DNA of 64,000 nucleotides from Acinetobacter kyonggiensis (GCF_900107285.1 NZ_FNPK01000011.1:58672-122671), one strand, 5' to 3'. Shown: positions 1 to 9,801, numbered from the stretch's first letter. The notes: a model not told the origin generated them from the sequence alone. Numbers and translations: made by a program.

Positions 1-1242
1 TTTATTGTGACTAACCCGCCTTATGGTGAGCGTTTAGGTGAAAAAGCTTCAAATCGTGCTTTATACCTAGGTCTATCTGCCCTATTGCAAAAACACTTTC
101 CAAATCAAACAGCAGCCGTTATTGCCTCTCAAATTGAGCAAGCTGACGTTTTAGCGTTTAATGATCCGCAAACTTTACGTTTAATGAATGGTAAATTGCC
201 AATTTACATTCGCTCAGGTCAAATTAAACCCGCTACAGCAACTCAACCTTTCCTTGCTGTTTGGCAGCCACAACAATTTGAAAAGATTGAAGGTGCTGAA
301 GACTTTACCAATCGTTTGCAAAAAAATATGCAGGCATTGAAAAAGTGGGCAGTCAAAGAAAATATCTATTGCTTACGTTTATATGATGCCGATCTGCCCG
401 ACTTTAATGTTGCAGTAGATTTATATGGCGATCGTTTACACGTCCAAGAATATGCACCACCAAAAACAATTGATCCTGAAAAAGCAAAAAAACGTTTTAA
501 TTTAGCGCTTGCTTCTATTCGTGCAGTAACAGGTTTGGGTCGTGATGCGATCTTTATTAAAACTCGTGCACGTCAGGAAGGTAAAACACAGTACGAAAAA
601 CAAAGTACTGCATCTAAGCGTTTTATTGTGCAAGAAGGCAAAGCAAAATTCTTAATCAACTTAACTGATTATTTAGATACAGGTTTGTTCCTTGACCACC
701 GTCAAATGCGTTTACGTATTGCTGCTGAAGCAAAAGGCAAACACTTCTTAAACCTGTATAGCTACACCTCTACTGCCAGCGTTCATGCTGCTTTAGGTGG
801 CGCTGCAAGTACCACAAGTGTCGATTTATCGAATACTTATTTGAACTGGTCTAAAGAAAACTTTGTACTGAATGGCTTAACTGTCGATCATGCTGACCAA
901 CAACATCAGTTTTTCTCGAGCGACTGTTTTGAATGGTTAAAAGAAGGTCATGAACAATATGACCTGATCTTCATTGATCCACCAACCTTCTCTAACTCGA
1001 AAAAGTTCCACGGTACTTTTGACGTGCAACGTGACCATTTGTCATTACTCAAACGCGCAATGAACCGCTTAACCACAGAAGGTACATTATACTTTTCAAA
1101 CAACTATCGTGGTTTTGAAATGGATGATGAAATTTTGGCCTTCTTTGATGTTGAAGAAATTACCAACGAAACCATTGGTACTGACTTCAAACGCAATACC
1201 AAAATTCACCGCGCATGGAAAATTACACATCCAAAAAGCTAA
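1..1242 (+). CDS. rlmL: 23S rRNA methyltransferase RlmKL, 5'-truncated by window edge
   Basis: This is the C-terminal part of the bifunctional large-subunit rRNA methyltransferase that makes m2G2445 (RlmL domain) and m7G2069 (RlmK domain) in E. coli numbering. The reading frame is open to the first base, so the GTG at 7 is an internal valine codon, not a start. The RlmL catalytic motif NPPYGERLG lies at about nt 13-40. The second, RlmK-type Rossmann domain has the SAM-binding stretch NLYSYTSTASVHAALGG at nt 751-801 and the motif IV IDPPTF around nt 973-990. About 413 codons are present, against roughly 700 in the whole E. coli protein, so the THUMP domain and start lie to the left. The identification is secure; only the N-terminal half is unseen. 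Confidence 0.95.
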   Translation, partial: FIVTNPPYGERLGEKASNRALYLGLSALLQKHFPNQTAAVIASQIEQADVLAFNDPQTLRLMNGKLPIYIRSGQIKPATATQPFLAVWQPQQFEKIEGAEDFTNRLQKNMQALKKWAVKENIYCLRLYDADLPDFNVAVDLYGDRLHVQEYAPPKTIDPEKAKKRFNLALASIRAVTGLGRDAIFIKTRARQEGKTQYEKQSTASKRFIVQEGKAKFLINLTDYLDTGLFLDHRQMRLRIAAEAKGKHFLNLYSYTSTASVHAALGGAASTTSVDLSNTYLNWSKENFVLNGLTVDHADQQHQFFSSDCFEWLKEGHEQYDLIFIDPPTFSNSKKFHGTFDVQRDHLSLLKRAMNRLTTEGTLYFSNNYRGFEMDDEILAFFDVEEITNETIGTDFKRNTKIHRAWKITHPKS

Positions 1243-1312
1243 TGCACTGGAGATGAAATACGACCTCGCATTTCATCTCTGCTAAGATTTGCCTTGGAAA
1301 GTTTTCAAGCAT

Positions 1313-1343
1313 AAAAAATGGGACGTAATTCGTCCCATTTTTT
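1313..1343. terminator. Bidirectional intrinsic terminator between rlmKL and the DUF945 gene
   Basis: A 13-bp perfect stem (AAAAAATGGGACG paired with its complement) encloses a 5-nt loop and has an A-run on one side and a T-run on the other. It can therefore end both converging transcripts. A second 10-bp stem at 1250-1279 lacks a T-run. Confidence 0.85.
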
Positions 1344-1366
1344 ATGCCCTACCTAATCACACAGCA

Positions 1367-2662
1367 TTATTCAGTCAGGAACTTTTTCTGCCCATATTTG
1401 TATTCAACTGACATTTTCAAAATATCACCTTCGCGTTTCACCTGCCCTGACTGCTGCATAGTAGACAACATATTTTCGACATTTTGATCAGACATGGCAA
1501 CTCCGCCTTTTTGCATATAATTATTCATCACACTAGAGAGCATATTTTTATCAAACTGAACATCTGCTTTGTATTCAATTAAACTTGGCATCATTTTTAC
1601 AAAACCCATCATGGTCGATTGATGACTCGGCATAATACGCCCCGTCATGCCAGCTTGAGCAACGCCTCCTCCCATAGCAAACTGATTATCTTTTGATTCA
1701 AAACGAAAGCCCTCATTGATCACAGCCAACAAAGCAGGTTCTATATCTGTCACCAGTTTTTCTTGGGCCAAACAACTTTTGTCACCGTTTTTCAAGATAT
1801 CAAAAAAACTCTGTAATTTTTGTCGATTCAAATCAAGCATATTAAAATTAAACTGCACTTTCTGCATTGCAGGCACAAAAGGCATTTTCATTTCATCAAG
1901 CCGCAGCAACATTTCAGTATTTAAAACCCGATCCGTCAACTCACTTTCAGTCTCTATACTAAAATTCTTCAGTTCAGCATTGGTTGGTTTATTGATATCT
2001 CGATCTGACATTTTCAACAAATCCATCTGAATTTTGGTTTTCCCCGCCTCTAGATACTCACCATTTAGTCCCTGGTTGGTTTCTAGCTTTAACCCAACCA
2101 TTTGGAAATTTGTGTTTTTATCTGTTACGGTCAAATTCGGAATTTCAAGTTGTAAATCCAGTATCTTTAATTGTTGGTCTATCGGTTTTGCACGGAATTT
2201 TAATTTTATCGGATCTAATCTAGACTGTATTTGGGCTTCATTTCGTGTAATGACTGGCGTCGTCAACGTGCTATTCATGTTTCCTAACCAATTGACTGTC
2301 GTTTGGACTTTAAGCGGTTCCTTCAACAACGACTGAAGTGCTCCCGGTGCTTGAATAATTTTAATATCTGAATAAATAACGTATCCATTCCAACTACGTT
2401 TAATATTATCCTGACCACTAAATTGAAGCACTTCTTTCGGTTTACATGGATCAAGTACTAATTCAGCGCTCCAGTTGGCACTGCCTTTTAAAGCTCCCAT
2501 GTTAAAAGCTTGATACTGTAAACTTAAATTATTTGACTGCTTGCTGCCCTGCTGATAATAAGTTTTCAAACTTTTATCCGCATAAAGATTCCCTCCTACT
2601 GCAACCACAGCAAGCGTAAGTACACTTCCAATACCCCACTTTAATTTAGTCATTTTTTCCAT
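1367..2662 (-). CDS. DUF945 (YdgA-like) family protein
   Basis: A 431-residue protein with one N-terminal hydrophobic segment (about residues 8-28, ending GGNLYADK), which should act as a signal anchor or uncleaved signal, followed by a long periplasmic region rich in beta-type sequence. The overall plan (signal anchor, a short KTYYQQG-type linker, a repetitive beta domain, and a C-terminal segment ending SVEYKYGQKKFLTE) matches the DUF945/YdgA family, whose function is not established. Two in-frame ATGs (2662 and 2653) could be the start; the second has GGAA close upstream but at short spacing. The gene is single, converges with rlmKL and has the clpB terminator upstream. Family assignment is by overall pattern, not a diagnostic motif. 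Confidence 0.65.
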   Translation of the reverse strand: MEKMTKLKWGIGSVLTLAVVAVGGNLYADKSLKTYYQQGSKQSNNLSLQYQAFNMGALKGSANWSAELVLDPCKPKEVLQFSGQDNIKRSWNGYVIYSDIKIIQAPGALQSLLKEPLKVQTTVNWLGNMNSTLTTPVITRNEAQIQSRLDPIKLKFRAKPIDQQLKILDLQLEIPNLTVTDKNTNFQMVGLKLETNQGLNGEYLEAGKTKIQMDLLKMSDRDINKPTNAELKNFSIETESELTDRVLNTEMLLRLDEMKMPFVPAMQKVQFNFNMLDLNRQKLQSFFDILKNGDKSCLAQEKLVTDIEPALLAVINEGFRFESKDNQFAMGGGVAQAGMTGRIMPSHQSTMMGFVKMMPSLIEYKADVQFDKNMLSSVMNNYMQKGGVAMSDQNVENMLSTMQQSGQVKREGDILKMSVEYKYGQKKFLTE

Positions 2663-2828
2663 CTCAAGCTGTTTATTTTTTATTAAAATAAATTATAAAG
2701 AGAATCCTAAAATAAAGATAATTATTTTGCAAATAAAGCACTTAGATGATATTTTCATCACAAAAATGTGAAAACTTACGTCACATTTTGACTTTAAAAT
2801 GTCATTTTTAACATTTCTATTCCTCAAT

Positions 2829-2856
2829 AAAAAACCTAGCCGAAGCTAGGTTTTTT
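2829..2856 (-). terminator. Intrinsic terminator of clpB
   Basis: The stem AAAAAACCTAGC, loop CGAA and the complementary arm lie 29 nt past the clpB stop. On the minus strand the hairpin is followed by a U-run. Confidence 0.85.
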
Positions 2857-2884
2857 ATTTTGCGATTGAAAACGAGTTAAACTT

Positions 2885-5467
2885 TTAACTCAATTTCATT
2901 TTCTCAAACTCAAGATGACCATGTTCACCTTTAATCAAAATCGTATCGCCTGGAAGAAACTCACCACTTAATATTTTTTGTGCCAACGAGTTTTCGACTT
3001 GTTGTTGAATTGCACGTTTCAGTGGTCGAGCACCATAGATAGGGTCAAAACCAGCATCTATTAATTGATCAAAAGCACTATCCTCTACAGAAAGACTCAT
3101 GTCTTTTTCGCTTAAGCGTGAGCGTAAACGATCCAACTGAATATCTGCAATGCCTCGAATTTGTTCTTTTTTCAATGAATGGAAAACCACCAATTCATCA
3201 ATACGGTTAATGAATTCTGGACGGAAATGTTGCGATACTGCATTCATCACCACCGTACGAACTTCATCCTCCGTAGCACCTCCACCTAACTCACGCACAT
3301 CTTGTGAACCTAAGTTTGAGGTCAACACGATGACTGTATTTTTAAAATCAACGACACGCCCCTGAGAGTCCGTTAAACGACCATCATCAAGCACCTGTAA
3401 TAAGATGTTAAACACGTCAGGATGTGCTTTTTCCACTTCATCAAACAACACTACACTATAAGGTTTACGTCGCACAGCTTCAGTTAAGATACCGCCTTCT
3501 TCATATCCAACATAGCCTGGAGGTGCACCAACCAAGCGACTCACAGAATGCTTCTCCATGAACTCACTCATATCGACACGAACCATAGCATCGTCACTAT
3601 CAAACAAGAAATTTGCTAAAGCTTTGGTCAATTCAGTTTTACCGACACCTGTTGGCCCAAGGAATAAGAATGAACCACTAGGTCGATTCGGATCAGATAA
3701 GCCTGCACGTGAACGACGAACTGCATTCGATACAGCAACAACCGCTTCATCTTGTCCAACCACACGGTTATGTAAAAAATCTTCCATATGAAGAAGTTTT
3801 TCACGTTCACCCTGCAACATTTTTGTCACAGGAATACCCGTTGCAGCACTGACCACTTCTGCAATTTCATTCTCAGTCACTTTGGTACGAATTAATTTCG
3901 GCTCTTCACTGCTTTCTTCAGCCACTTCTTCCGCTGCAAGGCGTTTTTGCAATTCAGGAATTACGCCGTATTGCAAACGGCTTGCTTCAGCCAAATCACC
4001 TTCACGCTGTGCTTTTTCAAAAGCAGTTCGAGCTTTATCTAACTCAACTTGCGCTTGATTCGTCCCTTCAACTAAGGTTTTTTCAGCACGCCACACTTCT
4101 TCTAAATTGTTATATTCGCGTTGAACTTCTTCAATTTGCTTTTCCAAATATTCAACTTCAACTTTACTGACTGAGTCTGCATCTTGTTTTACCGCTTCCA
4201 ATTGCATTTTCAACTGGATAAGACGTCGGTCTAAACGGTCAAGTGGCTCAGGTTTCGAGTCAATTTCCATTTTAATCCGCGATGCAGCTTCATCAATTAA
4301 ATCAATGGCTTTATCTGGCAATTGACGGTCTGTAATATAACGATGTGACATTTTCGCCGCAGCAATAATCGCAGAATCGAGAATCTGCACACCATGATGT
4401 GTTGCGTACTTCTCTTTTAAACCACGTAAAATTGCAATGGTGTCTTCTACACTCGGTTCATCGACCAAAACTTTTTGGAAACGACGTTCCAATGCTGCAT
4501 CTTTTTCAATGAACTGACGATATTCATCCAAAGTGGTTGCACCCACACAGCGAAGCTCACCACGCGCCAATGCAGGTTTTAACATATTCCCTGCGTCCAT
4601 CGCGCCATCACCCTTACCAGCACCGACAAGCGTATGTAACTCATCAATAAATAAGATGATCTCGCCATCATATTTAGCAAGGTCTTTTAGAACGGCTTTT
4701 AAACGTTCTTCAAACTCACCACGATATTTCGCACCTGCCAATAACGACCCTAAGTCCAAAGATAAAACACGTTTACCTTTTAAGCCTTCAGGCACTTCAC
4801 CATTGACAATACGTTGTGCTAAGCCTTCTACAATCGCAGTTTTACCCACCCCTGGTTCACCAATAAGTACAGGGTTATTTTTAGTACGACGTGATAAAAC
4901 TTGAATCGTTCGACGAATTTCTTCATCTCGCCCAATGACTGGATCAAGCTTACCAGACATGGCACGCTCAGTTAAATCAACCGTATATTTATTCAGAGAA
5001 TCACGTTGATCTTCGTGGTTATTTGCCATAACTTTGTCACCACCTCGTATATTTTCAATTGCTTTACGCAGCTTATCTGTCGTCACACCTACACTATTGA
5101 GTAGTGTTTTCGTTGCACCTGTTTCAGCGAGCGCCAAAATCACCCAATCCGTAGATAAAAATTCATCTCCCGCTTTTTGTGCAAAACTATCTGCTAAATT
5201 CAATGCACGTACAGCTTCTGGATTTAAATTGATATCGCCTGTTGGGTTTGCAATCGTTGCAGCATTATTTAATGCCTGCTGCAACTTGGTTTGAAGGTCT
5301 CTTAAATTTGCACCTGCCTGTTGTAACAAGCTGATATTAGATGATTCTTCCAACAGTGCAGATAGAATGTGAATACCTTCAATAGCGGTGTTATCTTTAC
5401 CCATAGCTAAAGATTGGGCATCTGATAAGGCTTGCTGCAAGCGATTTGTAAATTTTTCAAAACGCAT
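2885..5467 (-). CDS. clpB: Disaggregating chaperone ATPase ClpB (Hsp100)
   Basis: ClpB is the cytoplasmic AAA+ hexamer that, with DnaK, pulls proteins out of aggregates. At 860 residues it matches E. coli (857). Domains in order: the Clp N-terminal repeats (1-145), first AAA+ module with Walker A GEPGVGKT near 205 and Walker B ILFIDE, the coiled-coil middle domain (about 400-530), second AAA+ module with Walker A GPTGVGKT near 605 and Walker [10 protein letters not shown], and the C-terminal small domain. I start at the ATG at 5467 ([14 protein letters not shown], the family N-terminus). The upstream in-frame GTG at 5482 lies inside the Shine-Dalgarno stretch GTGAGGAAAA and would add five residues not found in the family. 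A sigma-32-like promoter lies upstream, as expected for this heat-shock gene. Confidence 0.97.
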   Translation of the reverse strand: MRFEKFTNRLQQALSDAQSLAMGKDNTAIEGIHILSALLEESSNISLLQQAGANLRDLQTKLQQALNNAATIANPTGDINLNPEAVRALNLADSFAQKAGDEFLSTDWVILALAETGATKTLLNSVGVTTDKLRKAIENIRGGDKVMANNHEDQRDSLNKYTVDLTERAMSGKLDPVIGRDEEIRRTIQVLSRRTKNNPVLIGEPGVGKTAIVEGLAQRIVNGEVPEGLKGKRVLSLDLGSLLAGAKYRGEFEERLKAVLKDLAKYDGEIILFIDELHTLVGAGKGDGAMDAGNMLKPALARGELRCVGATTLDEYRQFIEKDAALERRFQKVLVDEPSVEDTIAILRGLKEKYATHHGVQILDSAIIAAAKMSHRYITDRQLPDKAIDLIDEAASRIKMEIDSKPEPLDRLDRRLIQLKMQLEAVKQDADSVSKVEVEYLEKQIEEVQREYNNLEEVWRAEKTLVEGTNQAQVELDKARTAFEKAQREGDLAEASRLQYGVIPELQKRLAAEEVAEESSEEPKLIRTKVTENEIAEVVSAATGIPVTKMLQGEREKLLHMEDFLHNRVVGQDEAVVAVSNAVRRSRAGLSDPNRPSGSFLFLGPTGVGKTELTKALANFLFDSDDAMVRVDMSEFMEKHSVSRLVGAPPGYVGYEEGGILTEAVRRKPYSVVLFDEVEKAHPDVFNILLQVLDDGRLTDSQGRVVDFKNTVIVLTSNLGSQDVRELGGGATEDEVRTVVMNAVSQHFRPEFINRIDELVVFHSLKKEQIRGIADIQLDRLRSRLSEKDMSLSVEDSAFDQLIDAGFDPIYGARPLKRAIQQQVENSLAQKILSGEFLPGDTILIKGEHGHLEFEKMKLS

Positions 5468-5504
5468 TCTTATTTTCCTCACAACAAATTTTGTACTTGG
5501 ATAA

Positions 5505-5533
5505 TAGATGGGAATGGTTTGATATTTTTCAAC
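5505..5533 (-). promoter_or_regulatory. Sigma-32 (heat-shock) promoter candidate for clpB
   Basis: On the minus strand GTTGAAA (5527-5533) is followed after 14 nt by CCCATCTA (5505-5512). The known RpoH consensus is CTTGAAA, 13-15 nt, CCCCATNT, so both elements and the spacing fit closely. The predicted start site is about 30 nt ahead of the clpB ATG. Confidence 0.75.
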
Positions 5534-5957
5534 AATTTTATTAAAAAATATTTTTAATTTTCAATAATTAAAGTCATTAAGACAAAAAATATAACTCAGT
5601 TATAATATGGGTATATATTGCACATTTTTCAAGTTCAATTTGATATCTTATGTATCAAATTCTATTCAAAATATATTATCTGACTCATTTTGAACAACCA
5701 CATTAAACACGCTGCATTTATGCTTGATGATTTAAAATTTATATATCAGGTTTATTTGAGCAATCAGAATATTAATGCAGTTTAAAATAAGCAATTTGAT
5801 GAATATAAAACAACCAGTGAACAAGGCTCCTTAACATTGTTTTTAAAGTTTTGAATTGAACTGAACCTATTTTATCAATTTATTGTAAATATTTAACTTA
5901 AAAAGGATACAACTTATAAAATGGCAACTCACGTATGAATTACCATCCTTTTTTTCA
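5534..5957. other. Gene-free AT-rich interval between clpB and the OsmC gene
   Basis: I see no coding sequence here. A loose stem (AAAAGGAT at 5900-5907 with ATCCTTTT at 5945-5952, 37-nt loop) could be a weak terminator for the OsmC gene on the minus strand. The rest is very AT-rich with no convincing motif. Confidence 0.4.
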
Positions 5958-6380
5958 TTACTCAGCTTCAATAATTTCAAAATCGTGAGTAATTTCAACA
6001 CCACCATCTGACAACATTTTACTTGCTGAACAGTATTTTTCAGCAGAAAGTTCAACTGCTTTAGCCACCTGTTTTTCTTTTACCGCTTTACCCGTTACCA
6101 CAAAATGTAAATGGATTTTGGTAAATACGGCAGGAATACTATCAGCACGATCCGCTTTCAACTGACATATGACCCCTGTCACATCTTGGCGTGATTTCTT
6201 TAAAATAGTCACAATATCAAAGGAAGCACACCCACCAAGTCCCATTAATATAAGTTCCATAGGACGTGGACCACGGTTTTCACCACCGTATGCCTCAGCC
6301 CCATCCATGACAATTTGATGACCACTCTCTGATTTGGCTTCAAAAGCAACATTCTCTAGCCAATGAACACTTGTTTGCAT
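5958..6380 (-). CDS. OsmC family protein (YhfA-like)
   Basis: A 140-residue OsmC-fold protein of the YhfA subgroup (E. coli YhfA is 134 aa). Diagnostic stretches are SGHQIVMDG, PMELILMGLGGC and AVELSAEKYCSASKML, which carry the two conserved cysteines of the OsmC/Ohr superfamily. Ohr and OsmC members reduce organic hydroperoxides with such a pair, but the substrate of the YhfA subgroup is not known to me. It is transcribed divergently from the vfr gene. In E. coli yhfA is likewise the divergent neighbour of crp, so the pairing is a conserved order rather than chance. AGG lies about 8 nt upstream of the ATG. Confidence 0.88.
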   Translation of the reverse strand: MQTSVHWLENVAFEAKSESGHQIVMDGAEAYGGENRGPRPMELILMGLGGCASFDIVTILKKSRQDVTGVICQLKADRADSIPAVFTKIHLHFVVTGKAVKEKQVAKAVELSAEKYCSASKMLSDGGVEITHDFEIIEAE

Positions 6381-6527
6381 TGCAACTACCTGAAAAAAGC
6401 TATAAATTTACGACGTACCTGTACACTAACATAAATTGAGTTGATACGGAATTTCATCTCTTCTATGTGACAAGTTCATTTTAGGTCTTGTGCGATCTAT
6501 TACTTATCCATATTCGGAACCGTTAGC

Positions 6528-7235
6528 ATGACTGCAAACTTTTCACAACTTAGCACTGATGCGCTTTCTCCTGGCCAGCTACCAGAGTCAGTAAAAGCAT
6601 TATTAAAACGTGCATATATTAACCGCTACCCAAAACGCACTGCAATTATCGACGCAGGCACTGAATCAAAATCTCTTTATTTGATTTTAAAAGGTTCAGT
6701 CTCCATTATTTTACGCGAAGATGATGAACGCGAAATTGTAGTTGCGTATTTGAATGCCGGTGACTTTTTTGGGGAAATGGGTTTATTTGAAGCAAATCCA
6801 CAACGTACTGCAGAAGTTCGTACACGTGACGTATGTGAAATTGCTGAAATTACCTATGAAAATTTTCATGAATTAAGCAAACAATATCCAGATCTTAGCT
6901 ATGCTGTATTTGCTCAATTGGTGCGCCGATTAAAAAATACCACACGTAAAGTCACAGACCTTGCATTTATAGATGTATCTGGTCGTATTGCACGTTGTTT
7001 AATTGACCTTTCTTCACAACCTGAAGCCATGATTCTTCCAAATGGTCGCCAGATCCGTATTACTCGTCAAGAAATTGGCCGTATTGTTGGTTGTTCTCGC
7101 GAAATGGTTGGACGCGTTTTAAAAACGCTTGAAGAACAAGGCATGATCGAAACAGATGGTAAAGCCATTCTTATTTTTGATGTTACACCTGAAGAAACTG
7201 ATGTTTCTTTAGATAAGGATGATGACGAAGAATAA
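6528..7235 (+). CDS. vfr: Vfr/CRP family cAMP-responsive transcription regulator
   Basis: A 235-residue CRP/FNR-family regulator. The N-terminal cyclic-nucleotide fold (about 25-135) carries GEMGLFEANPQRTAEV, which supplies the phosphate-binding Glu and Arg of the cAMP pocket (S83 of E. coli CRP is Thr here, as in Vfr). The dimerisation helix follows, and the C-terminal helix-turn-helix contains RITRQEIGRIVGCSREMVGRV, nearly identical to CRP and so expected to read TGTGA-type half-sites. After the normal end of CRP there is an extra acidic tail of about 20 residues (DVTPEETDVSLDKDDDEE) that E. coli CRP lacks. The gene is divergent from the OsmC gene and monocistronic, with its own terminator. 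Confidence 0.92.
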   Translation: MTANFSQLSTDALSPGQLPESVKALLKRAYINRYPKRTAIIDAGTESKSLYLILKGSVSIILREDDEREIVVAYLNAGDFFGEMGLFEANPQRTAEVRTRDVCEIAEITYENFHELSKQYPDLSYAVFAQLVRRLKNTTRKVTDLAFIDVSGRIARCLIDLSSQPEAMILPNGRQIRITRQEIGRIVGCSREMVGRVLKTLEEQGMIETDGKAILIFDVTPEETDVSLDKDDDEE

Positions 7236-7260
7236 GCTTTTTATCTTTGCCAATTCAATA

Positions 7261-7289
7261 AAAAAGCAAATCTTATGATTTGCTTTTTT
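7261..7289 (+). terminator. Intrinsic terminator of vfr
   Basis: The stem AAAAAGCAAATC, loop TTAT and the complementary arm are followed by six T residues, 25 nt past the vfr stop. Confidence 0.88.
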
Positions 7290-7423
7290 ATGCTTTAATT
7301 TTTTATTCTTTTGTCACATTTATGACAACTTTAAAATTATTCATGATTTAACTCTTATGACTAAATCAGGTAGTCTTGTACACGATTTAAAACTCCATGA
7401 TAAAAATTAAAGGATAAACCTCG

Positions 7424-8473
7424 ATGCAACTTAAACCTTTAGCCAATACAGGAATATTGGTTCCTGAAATTTGTTTAGGAACCATGACTTTTGGTGAGCA
7501 AAATACCCAAGCAGAGGCCTTCCAACAACTTGAATATGCTTTAGATCAAGGTTTGTTCTTTTGGGATACCGCTGAAATGTATCCAGTACCTCCCAAACCT
7601 GAAACTCAAGGTGCTACTGAAACTATATTGGGCAATTGGATTGCTCAACGTGGCAATCGAGATCAATTATTTATTGCCTCAAAAATAGCAGGGCCATCAC
7701 AAGGCGGCAGCCAGATCCGTGATGGACAAACACGCTTTACAGCAGCAGAAATCACTTCTGCCATTGATGACTCCCTACAACGCCTGCAAAGCGATTATAT
7801 CGACCTCTATCAACTGCATTGGCCACAACGCCCAACCAACTTCTTTGGTAAACTCGGTTATGGCAACAGTGAAGCACAGCAAAATAGCGAAATTACAGCT
7901 TTAGAAGAAACCCTAACCGCTTTAAGTGATGAAATTAAAAAAGGACGCATTCGTTATATTGGACTGTCCAATGAAACACCATGGGGAACCATGAAATTTT
8001 TAAACTTGGCAGAAAAATTAGGTTTAGAAAAGTTTGTCAGTGTGCAAAACCCCTACAACCTATTAAACCGTACCTATGAAATTGGTATGTCAGAAATTGC
8101 TCATTATGAAAATGTAGGATTACTGGCCTATTCCCCTTTAGCTTTTGGTTATTTGACAGGTAAACTCCGTCATGGCGCACGTCCCGCCAATGCTCGTGTC
8201 ACACTATTCTCTCGTTTTAGCCGCTATAGCAATCCAGAAAGTGAATGGGCAACTGAACAGTATGCTCAACTTGCAGAGCAACATGGTTTAACCCTCACTC
8301 AGCTTGCACTGGCATTTATCAAGCAACAGTTCTTTGTGACCAGCACTATTATTGGTGCAACAAATTTAGATCAACTCAAAGAAAACATCCAAGCTTTTGA
8401 CATTGATTTATCTGTAGACATTTTACAAGGCATTGAAGATATCCATCGTCAACAACCTAATCCTGCACCATAG
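7424..8473 (+). CDS. tas: Aldo/keto reductase, Tas-like
   Basis: A 349-residue NADP(H)-dependent aldo/keto reductase closely matching E. coli Tas (346 aa) along its length. Conserved stretches are LGTMTFGEQN at the N-terminus, DTAEMYPVPPKPETQG with the catalytic Asp and Tyr, IASKIAGPS with the catalytic Lys, LHWPQRPTNFFGKLGY with the active-site His, and the C-terminal cofactor-binding region ending IIGATNLDQLKENI. The physiological substrate is unknown; Tas in E. coli was found as a suppressor of tyrosine auxotrophy. AAGGA precedes the ATG at good distance. The gene is single and ends at a bidirectional terminator. Confidence 0.92.
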   Translation: MQLKPLANTGILVPEICLGTMTFGEQNTQAEAFQQLEYALDQGLFFWDTAEMYPVPPKPETQGATETILGNWIAQRGNRDQLFIASKIAGPSQGGSQIRDGQTRFTAAEITSAIDDSLQRLQSDYIDLYQLHWPQRPTNFFGKLGYGNSEAQQNSEITALEETLTALSDEIKKGRIRYIGLSNETPWGTMKFLNLAEKLGLEKFVSVQNPYNLLNRTYEIGMSEIAHYENVGLLAYSPLAFGYLTGKLRHGARPANARVTLFSRFSRYSNPESEWATEQYAQLAEQHGLTLTQLALAFIKQQFFVTSTIIGATNLDQLKENIQAFDIDLSVDILQGIEDIHRQQPNPAP

Positions 8474-8558
8474 ATATTTCTCAGTTACCTGTTAAGGTGA
8501 AGCACTGCTTCACCTGTCACAAATAATTTATGATGTTCAAAATCAAAAAAAATCATAT

Positions 8559-8587
8559 AAAAAAGGATGCCTATCGCATCCTTTTTT
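8559..8587. terminator. Bidirectional terminator between tas and the M48 protease gene
   Basis: The 12-bp stem AAAAAAGGATGC, loop CTATC and complementary arm have an A-run on the left and a T-run on the right, between two converging genes. Confidence 0.88.
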
Positions 8588-8602
8588 GAACCTAACTATT
8601 TA

Positions 8603-9379
8603 TTAACGTTTGTTATAAATTGCTTGCGCAGTAGGCAAATTTTTACGCATTGCTTCAATACGTTGGCTATTTGAAGGGTGAGTAGACAAGAATGATGAAC
8701 CACCTGCACCATCTAGTTTATTCATTTTTTCCCAAAGGGTAATTGCTGCTTGCGGGTTATAACCTGCACGCGCCATAAGAAGTAATCCACCTTGGTCGGC
8801 ACGACTTTCGAGACTACGTGAATAAGGCAATCCTATCCCGACTTGACTCCCTAACTGCGCTGCTGCTGTACCCAATTGTCCAACGTTATTTCCTGCTGCA
8901 CTTAAACCAATATTTAAAGCTAAATCAGTTAAGGCTTGAGCACCAATTTTATTTTTAGAATGTTCCTCTAAAGCATGTACCATTTCATGCCCCATCACTG
9001 CCGCAATTTCTGCATCAGTCAGGTTTAGCTTATTGACAATGCCTGTATAGAACACAACTTTACCACCAGGTGCGACATAAGCATTCACCTGATCAGATTT
9101 CAAAACTGCCAGTTGCCAACTAAACTTCTGACCCGTTTGGTTAACTTGATCTGCATACGGCTTTAAACGCAAAAATACAGCATTAATACGTTTATACGTC
9201 GCAGATGAAGTATCTAAGGTTTTATTTGCACTTGCTTCTTGAACTGTTTTATTAAAGCCTTGTGCCGCAGCTACATTTAATGTGGATGAATCCGCCCCTG
9301 CCATTTCCGCAACAGTGGTACAACCCGAAATAGTAATCACACTTGCTGCACACAAACTCAAAATAAACTTGCTGTTCAT
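8603..9379 (-). CDS. M48 family metalloprotease lipoprotein (LoiP/YcaL-like)
   Basis: A 258-residue zinc protease predicted to be tethered to a periplasm-facing membrane. The N-terminus MNSKFILSLCAASVITISGC is a lipoprotein signal with its lipobox Cys at about 20. The zinc motif is HEMVHALEEH (HExxH) and the third ligand is the Glu in SLESRADQGG; the C-terminal FLSTHPSNSQRIEAM is also typical of the family. Related proteins (LoiP, YcaL, BepA) act in outer-membrane protein quality control; the exact counterpart cannot be decided from sequence. I start at the ATG at 9379. The upstream GTG at 9394 is part of the Shine-Dalgarno GGTGGAGA and would place five charged and hydrophobic residues ahead of a normal signal peptide. 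Confidence 0.9.
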   Translation of the reverse strand: MNSKFILSLCAASVITISGCTTVAEMAGADSSTLNVAAAQGFNKTVQEASANKTLDTSSATYKRINAVFLRLKPYADQVNQTGQKFSWQLAVLKSDQVNAYVAPGGKVVFYTGIVNKLNLTDAEIAAVMGHEMVHALEEHSKNKIGAQALTDLALNIGLSAAGNNVGQLGTAAAQLGSQVGIGLPYSRSLESRADQGGLLLMARAGYNPQAAITLWEKMNKLDGAGGSSFLSTHPSNSQRIEAMRKNLPTAQAIYNKR

Positions 9380-9492
9380 TATAATAATCTCCACCTTAAA
9401 AATAGATATCTGTTTTAAGGCGATTATATGGAATTGTGGATCAGCTTTAAATTATTATTCAATCCACATTCATATCATTTATGTAACCGTGC

Positions 9493-9801
9493 TTATTTAA
9501 GAAACTGAAAACTAAGCCAATAAATAAGACATAAAGCATTCAGAACCAAATACACTTGGCAAAGGGGTTTGATTTTTTGCTCAAGTTGATCATTTTTTCG
9601 TTTAAAAAATAAAAATGCATTTTGAATTAAAATTAATGGCACCAAAATACACGCAATAATGACACTTAAACCAATAAATACCCCATAGACAATATTAGGA
9701 TCTTGGGTCTGTGCTTGAATAATCAGCATCGCAATGGTCGGTGCTCCACCCATTGCAAAAAGTAAGGAATAAAAAATCGTTCCTGAAATATTTTTATGCA
9801 T
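9493..9801 (-). CDS. Small hydrophobic membrane protein, unknown
   Basis: I do not recognise this protein. From the ATG at 9801 it has 102 residues and three predicted membrane helices: about 8-28 (GTIFYSLLFAMGGAPTIAML), 40-65 (VFIGLSVIIACILVPLILI) and 82-100 (VYLVLNALCLIYWLSF). A basic loop, FFKRKNDQLEQKIK, separates helices two and three. A GTG two codons upstream (9807) is an alternative start. It stands alone between the M48 gene and purA on the same strand, about 110 nt before the M48 gene begins. The membrane pattern and intact frame support a real gene; function is open. Confidence 0.6.
   Translation of the reverse strand: MHKNISGTIFYSLLFAMGGAPTIAMLIIQAQTQDPNIVYGVFIGLSVIIACILVPLILIQNAFLFFKRKNDQLEQKIKPLCQVYLVLNALCLIYWLSFQFLK

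Noticed and set aside
5867..6055. 62-codon minus-strand ORF overlapping the OsmC gene end
   Set aside because: Out of frame with the clear OsmC gene and composed of AT-rich spacer sequence.
6466..6481. CRP-like site ahead of vfr (TGTGA then CATTT)
   Set aside because: Only one half-site matches; the second half lacks TCACA, so autoregulation cannot be claimed.
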